Shown piece after piece: positions 35,501-43,318 of a stretch of 64,000 nt of DNA. Every line of letters starts with the position of its first letter. Within the stretch, counting starts at the first letter, position 1. Position numbers and translations under genes: made by a program. A model generated the notes under the pieces. The model saw nothing but the letters and a program-made list of their open reading frames with translations. It was not told where the DNA came from and searched no databases. This stretch comes from Bacillus sp. FJAT-22090 (lineage in GTDB: Bacteria > Bacillota > Bacilli > Bacillales_A > Planococcaceae), in contig NZ_VEBK01000014.1 in the NCBI RefSeq assembly GCF_007676755.1, positions 1 through 64,000 of the forward strand, in the 5' to 3' direction.

Positions 35501-37936
35501 GGAGAAGCAACACCTGCGGTAGACTTTGATTTGGCACAAGATGGCTCATTTACATTCCCAGTAGCAGATGGTGCTGACTCTGTGAAAGTTATTGTTAAAG
35601 ATGCAGCGGGTAATGTAGGGGAAAAATTAGTTTATGAAAAAGAAGAACAGGTAGTAACGCTTGCGGTTAACCCAACGAATTTAGATTTAACAACTGGGAA
35701 AACAGCTCAACTTACTGTTAAGGAAACTTCAACACCTAAAGAAGGCGAAGCAACAGTAGTCGATGTAACGAATAATGCTACGTATATTGTAGCTGATGAA
35801 AGCATCGCAACGGTTACAAATGGTTTAGTAACTGCAGTAGGAAAAGGTTCAACTACGATTGCTGTTTCTCATGGAGAAAATACAGTGACAGTTAATGTAA
35901 CTGTAAAAGATTCAGACGTTATTGTACCAGGTGTTAAACTGACTGCCAACAAAACGGAAGTGAATTTGTTAAAAGGTAAAGAAGACCAACTGAAAATCAA
36001 AGAAGTAACAACAACTGCTGATGGTAAAACAAAACAGCAAGATGTAACAAAAGCTGCAACTTATAAAGTAGCGGACGGTAAAATTGCTACTGTAAAAGAT
36101 GGTTTAGTAACAGGGAAGAATCCAGGAAGCACAACGATTACTGTGAAATATGGTAAAAACGAGCTTACTGTAAATGTGACAGTTACTGAACTAGGCGTGA
36201 CGCTAACTTCAAACAAAACAGAACTTGATTTGCAAAAAGGAAAAGAAGCGCAGCTGAAAATTACGGAAGTAACGACAACTGCGGATGGAAAATCTAAAAA
36301 GGTAGACGTAACCGGTTCTGCAAAATATTCAGTAGCAGACAACAAAGTAGCTTCTGTAAAGAGTGGTTTAGTAACTGCAAAAAATGCAGGAACAACTACA
36401 ATTACTGCTAAATACGGTAAAAATGAAGTAACCGTACAAGTAACTGTTACAGAATCAGTTGTTACTTTAACGGCGAATAAAACAGAAGTGAATTTGGAAA
36501 CAGGAAAAGAAGCGCAACTGAAAATTACCGAAGAAACAACAACAGCGGATGGCAAAACGAAAAAGACAGACGTAACAAAAGCTGCAACCTATAAAGTAGC
36601 AAATGGTAAAGTAGCTGAGGTGACGAACGGTCTAGTAATTGCAAAAGCTGTTGGAACTACAACGATTACTGCTAAATACGGTAAAAATGAAGTCACAATC
36701 AATGTAACAGTTACAGAACCAGCAGTGACACTAGAAGCAAACAAAACACAAATTGACCTAGAACCAGGAAAAGAAGCGCAGTTAAAAATTACAGAAGTAA
36801 TCACTTCTGCAGACGGTAAAACGAAAAAGACAGATATAACATCACTTGCAACATACAAATCTGCAACTAATAAAGTAGCAACTGTAAATGCTAGTGGTTT
36901 AGTGCAAGCAAAAGCAGCTGGAACTACAACGATCACTGCTAAATACGGTAAGAATGAAGTTACTATTAATGTAGCAGTTACAGTGCCAGAAGTGACACTA
37001 ACTACCAATACTACACAAATTGATCTAGAGCCAGGAAAAGAAGCAAAACTAAAAATCATGGAAGTAACAACAACAGCAGATGGAAAAACAAAGGAAAGAA
37101 ACGTGACGACAGCGGCAACTTATAAAGTGGCAGATGGTAAGGTAGCTTCTGTAACAGAAGGTGTTGTAAGAGCAAAAAATGCTGGATCTACAACAATCAC
37201 TGTTAAATACGATAAAAAAGAACTTACTGTAAATGTAAATGTAACACAGCCAGAAGTGACCCTCGTTTCAAATGCAACACAAATTGATTTGGAACCAGGA
37301 AAAGAGGCGCTTCTGAAAATTACAGAAGTAACAACATCAGCTGATGGAAAAACAAATGAAAAAATTGTGACAACTGCTGCAACTTATAAAGTAGCAGATG
37401 GTAAAGTAGTTTCTGTAACAAATGGTGTAGTCAGAGCAAAAAATCCAGGAATCACAGCAATTACTGTTAAGTACGGTTCAAATGAACTTACTGTAAATGT
37501 ATCTGTGACAGCACCTGAAGTAACCCTACTTGCAGACACTACGCAAATTGATCTGGAAGCAGGAAAAGAAATGCAACTGACTATTAAAGAAGTAACCACA
37601 ACAGCAGATGGCACAGCGAGTGAAAGAGATGTGACATCAGCTGCTTCCTATAAAGTAGGGGATAAAAAAGTGGCTACTGTAAACAATGGTTTAGTAAGAG
37701 CACTAAAAGCAGGTAGCACATCGATTACGGTTAAATATAGCGGAAAAGAATTGACTGTAAATGTTAACGTTAACGAAGCTAGTATTAAATCAGTAGTACC
37801 AGGCTCCGAAATGTTAGTTCCAGATGCTGAGTCCTTAGTGCCAAATCCAGAATTATTAATACCTAGTCCAGAATACTCTATACCGAGTTTTGACTTCTTG
37901 ATGCCAGGAACTGGAGCAGCAATTCCAACCCTATAA
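32570..37936 (+). CDS. Giant secreted subtilisin-like serine protease with eight Ig-like repeats
   Basis: I chose the TTG at 32570 after AAAGGGGG; the GTG at 32549 overlaps that site. The 1788-residue protein has a signal peptide to about 35 (PAITASANS), an I9-type propeptide (about 75-175, VAVIVHLSEKPV, VVKANDLPKLLAVQGVTLVE) and an S8 catalytic domain with Asp230 (VLDTGIDADHPEF), His293 (SHGSHVAG) and Ser619 (GTSMATPHIAG). A PA-type insert (GNGEAKDYQGIDVNGKVALI) lies between His and Ser, as in the lactocepin/Vpr group. After it come Fn3-like domains and eight BIG2-type Ig-like repeats (about residues 1028-1738), then a short tail of heptads (VPDAESL, VPNPELL, IPSPEYS). No sortase motif or SLH domain is seen, so anchoring is unknown; the repeats may be a stalk or wall-binding part. 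Confidence 0.93.
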   Translation: MKNKSLNKLFSLFMVLAMVFTMLSPAITASANSEVKPFKQNMPSESTMQLKAAIAEQLNVLDGGPKLHKDLQDLSGNQDVAVIVHLSEKPVALEKGISQLKGKAFSASQESQVRSKVKAQQTSVQKELTVKNISVKKGYSFDTVLNGFAAVVKANDLPKLLAVQGVTLVEPDTIVYASEEPQKTKPTKPSTINKDKIVDAKMNTSISFLGIEKLWNEGIQGQGVKVAVLDTGIDADHPEFAGIYKGGKNFIPNSSTYTRTRADNDASETSPVERPAGTPEFHPTTGSAFYTSHGSHVAGTIAAIGANEYGIKGIAPKVDLYAYRVLGAYGSGSSSGIIKAIDTAVIEKMDVINLSLGGGANTETDGGSFALNNAMMAGTITVTATGNDGPNRGTMGTPATSRLGIAVGNTTNPETMYNGEVNVTVGDYNLTKQLQLMGTTFGKDVATQLQGEFDLVAVPGNGEAKDYQGIDVNGKVALISRGSIAFVDKIAYAKENGAIATIIHNFAGGTNAPNASGTFLGDSFAFLPTFDMSQTDGDAIRAALKGGAGKVSFGNFNSTATVGDEVNDSSSRGPSTPNFDIKPDVSAPGTNIMSTIPMYKADFPDAVYDEAYDRKTGTSMATPHIAGIAALIKQANPSWSAFDVKVALSNTAKVLDKSKYDVFAQGAGRVNAYAAAHPDVLAYALDTAVLDGSGAIVDNLKGTVTFGPQSLKENLSVTKQILVKDIKAAGGNYNVTVDTTKTFGDAKVTVDKPSFTLAGEQVINVTLTASKVTAPPKGSEILGYIYINGGGSEISLPFAADFSGVAATEIKDMSITETDLSFDGDGVKDSAELRFTLTGPVTTNYIEVWDIMDPEGGEYGDGYIGYLHAGTSLAAGSWKLTVDGEYQPWSGKPATTIPDGLYTIDFNGLAASGAIGDYVGPVIVKTTKPEVTGSVKEGVATGQVTDKYIEYNEELYLYGLEYDLNEKLNASYITTVNGEATPAVDFDLAQDGSFTFPVADGADSVKVIVKDAAGNVGEKLVYEKEEQVVTLAVNPTNLDLTTGKTAQLTVKETSTPKEGEATVVDVTNNATYIVADESIATVTNGLVTAVGKGSTTIAVSHGENTVTVNVTVKDSDVIVPGVKLTANKTEVNLLKGKEDQLKIKEVTTTADGKTKQQDVTKAATYKVADGKIATVKDGLVTGKNPGSTTITVKYGKNELTVNVTVTELGVTLTSNKTELDLQKGKEAQLKITEVTTTADGKSKKVDVTGSAKYSVADNKVASVKSGLVTAKNAGTTTITAKYGKNEVTVQVTVTESVVTLTANKTEVNLETGKEAQLKITEETTTADGKTKKTDVTKAATYKVANGKVAEVTNGLVIAKAVGTTTITAKYGKNEVTINVTVTEPAVTLEANKTQIDLEPGKEAQLKITEVITSADGKTKKTDITSLATYKSATNKVATVNASGLVQAKAAGTTTITAKYGKNEVTINVAVTVPEVTLTTNTTQIDLEPGKEAKLKIMEVTTTADGKTKERNVTTAATYKVADGKVASVTEGVVRAKNAGSTTITVKYDKKELTVNVNVTQPEVTLVSNATQIDLEPGKEALLKITEVTTSADGKTNEKIVTTAATYKVADGKVVSVTNGVVRAKNPGITAITVKYGSNELTVNVSVTAPEVTLLADTTQIDLEAGKEMQLTIKEVTTTADGTASERDVTSAASYKVGDKKVATVNNGLVRALKAGSTSITVKYSGKELTVNVNVNEASIKSVVPGSEMLVPDAESLVPNPELLIPSPEYSIPSFDFLMPGTGAAIPTL
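35652..37785 (+). repeat. Eight tandem Ig-like (BIG2) coding repeats
   Basis: Each unit is about 88-91 residues with the pattern VTL-ANKT-DLE-GKEAQLKI-EVTTTADGKTK-DVT-AATYKVADGKVA-V-NGLV-AK-AGTTTIT-KYGKNE-TVNVTVT. The first unit (VTLAVNPTNLDLTTGK) is the most diverged; units 3 to 7 are the most alike, especially the lead TQIDLEPGKEA in units 5-7. Long minus-strand open frames inside this stretch are by-products of the repeat composition. Confidence 0.9.
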
Positions 37937-37945
37937 GTGTGACTA

Positions 37946-37987
37946 AAAGAAACAGCTTGGGACAGTTCCCTTGCTGTTTCTTTTTTA
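37946..37987 (+). terminator. Subtilase terminator (T1)
   Basis: AAAGAAACAGC (37946-37956) pairs with GCTGTTTCTTTT (37973-37984) and a T-run follows. The block TAAAAGAAACAGCTTGGGA recurs at 38396-38414. Confidence 0.88.
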
Positions 37988-38021
37988 CTCTTTACCTACT
38001 CAATCTCTCAAACCCAGCGTT

Positions 38022-38390
38022 GAGTTCTCTAAACCAAGCGTCGAGTTCCCCAGTAAACCATGAGTCCCCCAAAGAACCATCCGAGTTCCCCAAAGTATCC
38101 CCCGAGTTCCCCAAACCCAGCATCGAGTTCCCCAAACCCAGCACCGAGTTTCCTAGTAAACCATGAGTCCCCCAAAGAACCATCCGAGTTCCCCAAAGTA
38201 TCCTCCGAGTTCCCCAAACGCAGCGTCGAGTTCCCCAAAGAACCATCCGAGTTCCCCAGTAAACCATGAGTCCCCCAAAGAACCATCCGAGTTCCCCAAA
38301 GTATCCCCCGAGTTCCCCAAACCCAGCGTTGAGTCCCCCAAACCATCCATCGAGTTCCCCAAACCAACAATCGAATCCCCCATTAGATGA
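38022..38390. repeat. 21-bp minisatellite with 103-bp higher-order period
   Basis: Eighteen units beginning GAG(T)TCCCCAAA or close variants, followed by nine variable bases, start at 38022, 38043, 38062, 38083, 38104, 38125, 38146, 38165, 38186, 38207, 38228, 38249, 38268, 38289, 38310, 38331, 38352 and 38373. Spacing is 21 bp, except three 19-bp units (from 38043, 38146 and 38249) that end in AGTAAACCAT. Those three are exactly 103 bp apart, so the array has a higher-order repeat of one short and four full units. It is C-rich on the plus strand, unlike its surroundings. It has no start codon with a ribosome site and the 19-bp units break the reading frame, so I treat it as non-coding. Confidence 0.9.
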
Positions 38391-38397
38391 CTATATT

Positions 38398-38438
38398 AAA
38401 AGAAACAGCTTGGGAGAGATTCTTTGCTGTTTTTTTAT
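38398..38438 (+). terminator. Second terminator copy (T2) after the minisatellite
   Basis: AAAGAAACAGC (about 38398-38409) pairs with GCTGTTTTTTT (38426-38436). The stem and loop are near-identical to T1 at 37946-37987, so the minisatellite is bracketed by direct terminator repeats. Confidence 0.85.
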
Positions 38439-38960
38439 GATGAATATATTCTCCTTATTTTCCCGAAGGATTCTAAGTAGATGAACTATAACGATGTGGA
38501 ATTCTGAAATTCATGGCCCTTATAGCAATCTATTTATAATAATTTGCAATTAATCCACCCAAGTATCCTTTTCCTTGAGTGGATCTGTCGAAAAGGTAAT
38601 TGGGATAATATTCCAATGACCTTTTGGTTTCAAAAAGTATATGGGCTTTTAATCATCCAGCGAAGGAACGATCTTAAAATAGCATTGGCAAACTGGTGAT
38701 GATTCCAGTTATTAACAAATTCTGAAATAAAATATTATCCTTTGAACATAAGCAAATTAATGTTAATTAACTAAACCTTCAACAAATTTTAACCATCCAA
38801 AAAGCACTAAATATTAGCTGATTATAAGGGAAAAATAGCACAAATAATAAAAAAATTATATTTTTATGTCTAATAATCTGAAAATGGGGTAATTGGGTAA
38901 TATTCTGATAGTTATTGGGGTGTGTTCTTTAATAACTATTCGATTAAGAGGAGGAGCAAA
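38439..38960 (+). other. Long leader/intergenic region with three hairpins
   Basis: No gene is seen. Imperfect stems occur at about 38553-38584 (ATCCAC/GTGGAT ends) and 38590-38626 (AAAAGGT/ACCTTTT ends with ATTGG/CCAAT inside). A perfect 9-base stem ATAGTTATT/AATAACTAT lies at 38908-38939, ending eight bases before the ribosome site AGGAGGAG. A long structured leader is common for S-layer genes and would stabilise the mRNA; that role is inference. Confidence 0.45.
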
Positions 38961-40091
38961 ATGAGAGGAAGAATCTTGAAGCAAGCAACAGTTGCAGTAT
39001 TGTTATCAACTTCAGTTTTATCATTTTCCACAATCGCATATGGAAACACCTCATTGAATCAATCTATCGACAGAACGAAAACAGAACTAAGTAAGGGAAC
39101 TATGCACTATGTATATCCAGCTATTGAAGGAAAACTTATCTCAAGTGAAGCATTATATCCAGCTTTAAACAGTGCAAAGAAAAAATATGAGAGGACTAGA
39201 AGTCTTATACACTCGTCCTCAGTTTCTACTGCACAAAAACTAGCAATGATTGAGGAAATTGATAACCTCTATAACGAAAAAATTACAGAAGGATTGGTTC
39301 CTTATATAGATGCATATAACTATGCAGTAAAATATTTGGCTCCAATTATGAGCAATATTCAAGATGCTCAGGACAGAAAGGACTTTGCTGCCGTCGAAAA
39401 AGAATATCATAAACTTTCCTATCAACTAAAAGGTAGATCTGCAATTTTATATCGTTTTTCTGGAAAAGCGGCTCGTGATTTATTGTTAGATAGATACAAA
39501 AAAACAGCAGATGCAAAACGTGATGAGTTAATGGTACCTGTAACAATTTATATGGAGACAATCAAAATTAATGACTACGTATCTAATGGCAGAAATGAAG
39601 ATGCTATTTCATCGTATGCTGAAATTGAAGCGCTTTTATCTCGTCTTCCGAACGCATCTACCAATAAATTTGTTGCTGCTTTATTAGAAGAAGTTGCTAA
39701 AGCTAAGGCCGCTGTTGATGATCTACAGAGTTCACCGCAAGATGTTCTAAATAAGAAAGTGGACAGTTTAACAACATTTTTAAATAATACACAAAGTCCA
39801 TATTTTACTATATCGACAAACGCTACAAATTCTATTGTGATTCATGTGAAAGAGAATGCTAGTGTTGTTGAATTTCTAGATAAAGGATTCTATTCAGCAT
39901 TTACGAGCCAACTCGGAGTAACTAAAGTAAATGGAAATGCGCCTACTTCTCCACAGGCTATAACATATCTGGCTAGCCTTTTTCCAGGTGTGACAACTAC
40001 GCATGAAATGAAAGGAAAATCTTTAGTTATTCCTTTAACTGTAAACAATGGTTCAGAACTAGAAGTTAACTTTACAATTCATTTTCAATAA
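38961..40091 (+). CDS. Short SbsC-type surface protein
   Basis: ATG 38961 follows AGGAGGAG; the upstream frame from 38922 overlaps the hairpin. The signal peptide is MRGRILKQATVAVLLSTSVL through IAYG. Residues about 27-240 are the SbsC N-terminal wall-polymer-binding domain: MHYVYPAIEGKLISSEALYP, PYIDAYNYAVKYLAPIM, EYHKLSYQLKGRSAILYRFS, GKAARDLLLDRYKK and AKRDELMVPVTIYM. It is clearly paralogous to the start of 10696-13746. A helical linker leads to a beta-rich C-terminal domain of about 120 residues (FTISTNATNSIVIHVKENAS) that I do not recognise. At 376 residues it is far shorter than SbsC, so it may be an accessory wall protein rather than the lattice subunit. Confidence 0.85.
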   Translation: MRGRILKQATVAVLLSTSVLSFSTIAYGNTSLNQSIDRTKTELSKGTMHYVYPAIEGKLISSEALYPALNSAKKKYERTRSLIHSSSVSTAQKLAMIEEIDNLYNEKITEGLVPYIDAYNYAVKYLAPIMSNIQDAQDRKDFAAVEKEYHKLSYQLKGRSAILYRFSGKAARDLLLDRYKKTADAKRDELMVPVTIYMETIKINDYVSNGRNEDAISSYAEIEALLSRLPNASTNKFVAALLEEVAKAKAAVDDLQSSPQDVLNKKVDSLTTFLNNTQSPYFTISTNATNSIVIHVKENASVVEFLDKGFYSAFTSQLGVTKVNGNAPTSPQAITYLASLFPGVTTTHEMKGKSLVIPLTVNNGSELEVNFTIHFQ

Positions 40092-40111
40092 AACTAATAT
40101 ATACCTACCAC

Positions 40112-40155
40112 ATCCCGAATATCTATCCATCCAATTAGTAAAAGATATTCGGGAT
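40112..40155 (+). terminator. Rho-independent-like terminator
   Basis: Perfect 13-base arms ATCCCGAATATCT (40112-40124) and AGATATTCGGGAT (40143-40155) with an 18-base loop; the tail ATTAATTG is only weakly T-rich. Confidence 0.75.
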
Positions 40156-40214
40156 ATTAATTGTCTAGCTTTACTCAAATAGATTAGGTACTTTTAATCG
40201 GAAAGGGGAACGTT

Positions 40215-40919
40215 ATGAAGAAATTAAAAATTTTCTTAATCGCAGCACTTGTGATTGTTGTAGGGATGGGTAGTTATCTACTCTATACGTTTAAATTTAA
40301 AGACTATGATGTCGCTGATGAGCAAGTAGAGAAAATTATAGAAGATGATTATAAAGTCGAACTTCCAGATGGGAACCTGCTTATAATAGACAAACCTTTA
40401 GAAGAAAGTAATGGAACATCAAAGTCCATTGAAAAAGATACTACTAAAACAGATTCTATTACTGTAACTACGGAAGAAGTAGCTAGCGCTATAGAAACGG
40501 AGGGAAAGGATACAACCTCCACAAGTGGAAATACTACTCAAACCAAAATCTCGAGTGTAAAGCCATCTTCTGCTGAAACAATAATTGAAAAATATAAACC
40601 AGCATTAGAAGGGCTGGAAGGACAAGCAGATACAAAAATTAATGCACTCATTGGACGAGCAGTGGGAGAATATCAAGAAAAGAAAACAAACGGCGAGAAA
40701 ATAGACTTCGCTTATTTTTACAATAAGTACATGTCTGCGGCTAATAATCTAGAAGCAAATACAGATAGGGTCTTTAATTCTGTTATAAAAGTAATTGAAA
40801 AGGAGTTAGCGGCAAATGCATTTGACAAATCTAACGTGCAAATATTGAAAGATGAATACGAAGCTAAGAAAAAAGCAAGAAGAGATAGTTTAATAAGTAA
40901 AGCCCTTGGCAATCGCTAA
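40215..40919 (+). CDS. Unknown single-pass membrane protein at the head of the polysaccharide operon
   Basis: I do not recognise this family. The 234 residues begin with one N-terminal membrane helix (KIFLIAALVIVVGMGSYLLY), so the rest is probably outside the cell. A Thr/Ser/Glu-rich disordered stretch (about 65-120) is followed by a charged, helical C-terminal half (IIEKYKPALEGLEGQADTKI, GRAVGEYQEKKTNGEKIDFA, FNSVIKVIEKELAANAF). The start has the site GGAAAGGGG. It precedes the chain-length gene by 109 bases on the same strand and may be co-transcribed with it. A role in surface attachment or polymer export is possible but unproven. Confidence 0.7.
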   Translation: MKKLKIFLIAALVIVVGMGSYLLYTFKFKDYDVADEQVEKIIEDDYKVELPDGNLLIIDKPLEESNGTSKSIEKDTTKTDSITVTTEEVASAIETEGKDTTSTSGNTTQTKISSVKPSSAETIIEKYKPALEGLEGQADTKINALIGRAVGEYQEKKTNGEKIDFAYFYNKYMSAANNLEANTDRVFNSVIKVIEKELAANAFDKSNVQILKDEYEAKKKARRDSLISKALGNR

Positions 40920-41028
40920 AAACAAAAGAAGTGCTTATTTTTACGATGTTTAATTTCAGCTCAATTTAATAAATATTAAACAGTATTTAAAAAGAGAAGA
41001 AATTGAAATTAAAGGAGTTAAGAATTTA

Positions 41029-41754
41029 ATGGAAGAGACAATCAGCCTCCAGGATATATTTAAAACGATTAAAAAAAGATTTACTTTAATTGTACTTTCG
41101 ACGATTGTAGCAATTGTAATTAGTGGTGTCATTAGTTTTACATTATTAACACCTATATATCAGTCTTCTACACAAATACTAGTCAATCAAGAAAAGGTAG
41201 ATGTTACTACATTCACCGCACAAGATATACAAACAAATTTACAACTCATCAATACATACAACGTGATAATCAAAAGTCCTGCTATTTTATCGAAGGTGAT
41301 TGAAGAATTAGGACTAGATACTACACCAGCAGCTTTAAATAGTAAAATCACAGTCAATAACGAACAAAACTCTCAAGTGGTAAATATTACTGTCCAGGAT
41401 TCAGATCCCAAACTAGCTGTAGAAATCGCCAATAAAACAGCTTCAGTTTTTCAGACTGAGATAAAAAAATTAATGAAAGTAGACAATGTGAGTATTCTAA
41501 CACCTGCGTTTTTACCGGAAAATCCCGTACCTGTAAAACCTGATCCATGGATCAATATGGCTATTGCAGCAGTTGTAGGATTAATGGTAGGGATAGGTTT
41601 GGCTTTTTTAATAGAGTATTTTGATACAACGATAAAGAACGAACAGGATGTGGATGAACTTATAAACTTACCAATACTTGGACTAATCAGTCCTATCTCT
41701 AATAAGGATATTAAAAATACTATGGCGGAAGTGACAATCCGCAGAAAGAGGTAG
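41029..41754 (+). CDS. Wzz-type chain-length / kinase-modulator membrane protein (YveK/CpsC-like)
   Basis: A 241-residue membrane protein with an N-terminal helix (FTLIVLSTIVAIVISGVISF) and a C-terminal helix (MAIAAVVGLMVGIGLAFLIE), with a Wzz-type extracellular domain between them. The proline-rich motif NPVPVKPDPW precedes the second helix, as in Gram-positive CpsC/YwqC/EpsA proteins that activate the partner tyrosine kinase. The kinase gene follows four bases downstream. It sets polymer length and guides export. AAAGGAG precedes the ATG. Confidence 0.92.
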   Translation: MEETISLQDIFKTIKKRFTLIVLSTIVAIVISGVISFTLLTPIYQSSTQILVNQEKVDVTTFTAQDIQTNLQLINTYNVIIKSPAILSKVIEELGLDTTPAALNSKITVNNEQNSQVVNITVQDSDPKLAVEIANKTASVFQTEIKKLMKVDNVSILTPAFLPENPVPVKPDPWINMAIAAVVGLMVGIGLAFLIEYFDTTIKNEQDVDELINLPILGLISPISNKDIKNTMAEVTIRRKR

Positions 41755-41758
41755 TTAG

Positions 41759-42472
41759 ATGGTTAGGAAAAAAAAGGATATAAAGAAAAAGTCTTTTCAA
41801 ACCGCAGCAAGGAAATTAGTAACAGGCTTGAGTTCAAAATCAATAGTTTCTGAACAATTCCGTACACTACGTACGAATATAAACTTTTCTATGCCTGATA
41901 AAGAATTGAAGACACTTCTTATCACATCGTCTTCTCCTGGAGAAGGTAAATCGACAGTAGCAGCAAATATGGCAGTGGTTTTTTCACAAGAAGGAAAAAG
42001 AGTCCTCTTAGTGGATGCAGATATGCGAAAACCTACTGTACATCACACTTTTCATGTAACCAATACAGAAGGTATTTCTAATTTGTTATCTAGGAAATCT
42101 GTATTAGAAGATGTAGTAAAAACTTGTGAAATTGATAATTTGTCTATTATTACATGTGGTCCAATACCTCCTAATCCAGCCGAACTACTTAGCTCTCAAA
42201 CAATGCAAAAGCTTTTGGGAGAAATGTCGAATAAATATGATCTTGTTATTTTCGATGCTCCACCTGTTTTATCGGTCACAGATGCACAAATTCTTTCAAA
42301 CAAATGTGAAGGGACGGTTTTAATATTAAACTCTGGAAAAACAGAAAAAAATGCTCTTTTAAAAGCGAAAGAAACTTTAAAATCATCGAAAGCCAATATA
42401 TTGGGAGTAGTGTTAAATAATTTTCAGCTTCAAAAAAATCATTATTACTACCAATATTACGGAAATGCCTAG
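41759..42472 (+). CDS. Bacterial tyrosine kinase (CpsD/YwqD/EpsB-like)
   Basis: A 237-residue BY-kinase. It has Walker A SSSPGEGKST (about 57-66), Walker A' LLVDADMRKP (83-92), Walker B LVIFDAPP (about 160) and the C-terminal tyrosine cluster NHYYYQYYGNA that is autophosphorylated. The EQFRTLRTNINFS motif near residue 32 is the activation/oligomerisation segment of the family. With the preceding membrane modulator and the following PHP phosphatase it forms the usual phosphorylation cycle that controls exopolysaccharide production. Confidence 0.95.
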   Translation: MVRKKKDIKKKSFQTAARKLVTGLSSKSIVSEQFRTLRTNINFSMPDKELKTLLITSSSPGEGKSTVAANMAVVFSQEGKRVLLVDADMRKPTVHHTFHVTNTEGISNLLSRKSVLEDVVKTCEIDNLSIITCGPIPPNPAELLSSQTMQKLLGEMSNKYDLVIFDAPPVLSVTDAQILSNKCEGTVLILNSGKTEKNALLKAKETLKSSKANILGVVLNNFQLQKNHYYYQYYGNA

Positions 42473-42516
42473 TGAATGCGAAGCTTTATTTAAACATTAG
42501 AAAAAGAGGTATAAAA

Positions 42517-43284
42517 ATGGTTGATATACATGCGCATATTCTTCCAGGAGCCGACGATGGTCCAAAAACATTAGAAGAATCTATGGAACTTATAAAGCAA
42601 TCTATTATAGAGGGAATCACTGATATTATTGTGACTCCACACGCGTTTAGTCCTCATTATGATGTGCCTGCAAAACTGGTAAAAGAGAAAATTGAATTAC
42701 TAACTGTGGAAATAAATAAATATGAACTACCGATTAAAATCCACGCTGGACAGGAAGTAAGAATACAACATTCTACAGGAAGGAAAATTTCTGAAGGAGA
42801 GGTACTACCTCTAGCAAGCTCCAAATACATCCTTATTGAGCTTCCTAGTGAAGGGATACCATTGTTCACAGTACCAGTAATACAGGAAATTATACAATTA
42901 GATAAAATTCCAGTAATAGCTCATCCAGAAAGGAATCGTACCATTGCAAATAACCCACAGCACCTAATGAAATTAATAAAAAGTGGTGCGATTGCTCAAA
43001 TTACTGCTGGTAGTGTGGCAGGACACTTTGGAAAAAACATTCAAAAAATTTCACTCCAATTGGTGGATGCGAATTTAGTACATGCATATGGATCTGATGT
43101 ACATAGCTTAACGAATCGCCCTTTACTATTTGATGAAGGGTTAAGCTACTTAGAAAAATATAAAAGACTAGACGCTGTAGACATCTTTTTAGAGAACAAT
43201 TTTAGAATACTTAACAATAGTGATGTCATTCTCCTTGAACCAACGGAAGTCCCAGCAACTAAATGGTGGAAACTATTTCATTAA
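42517..43284 (+). CDS. PHP-domain tyrosine phosphatase (CpsB/YwqE-like)
   Basis: ATG 42517 follows AAAGAGGT; the GTG at 42472 overlaps the kinase stop and has no ribosome site of its own. The 255-residue product has the metal-binding motifs DIHAHILPGADDGP, TPHAFSPHYD, AGQEVRI, PVIAHPERNR and YGSDVHSL of manganese-dependent PHP phosphatases. It removes phosphate from the tyrosine cluster of the kinase just upstream. Confidence 0.93.
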   Translation: MVDIHAHILPGADDGPKTLEESMELIKQSIIEGITDIIVTPHAFSPHYDVPAKLVKEKIELLTVEINKYELPIKIHAGQEVRIQHSTGRKISEGEVLPLASSKYILIELPSEGIPLFTVPVIQEIIQLDKIPVIAHPERNRTIANNPQHLMKLIKSGAIAQITAGSVAGHFGKNIQKISLQLVDANLVHAYGSDVHSLTNRPLLFDEGLSYLEKYKRLDAVDIFLENNFRILNNSDVILLEPTEVPATKWWKLFH

Positions 43285-43318
43285 GAACAAATGTTTTAAA
43301 GAAAGGAATGAAGAAGAA

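Noticed and set aside
36061-37614. Long minus-strand frames under the subtilase repeats.
   Set aside because: Repetitive shadows of the Ig-like repeats; hydrophobic low-complexity translations without ribosome sites.
38022-38390. CRISPR-like array.
   Set aside because: Units are contiguous 21-bp repeats without unique spacers, and no cas genes are present.
37939-38484. Several overlapping open frames in both directions in the 21-bp array (Ser/Pro-rich on plus, Gly/Leu-rich on minus).
   Set aside because: Open in many frames because the repeat unit lacks stops; no ribosome sites, and 19-bp units break any frame.
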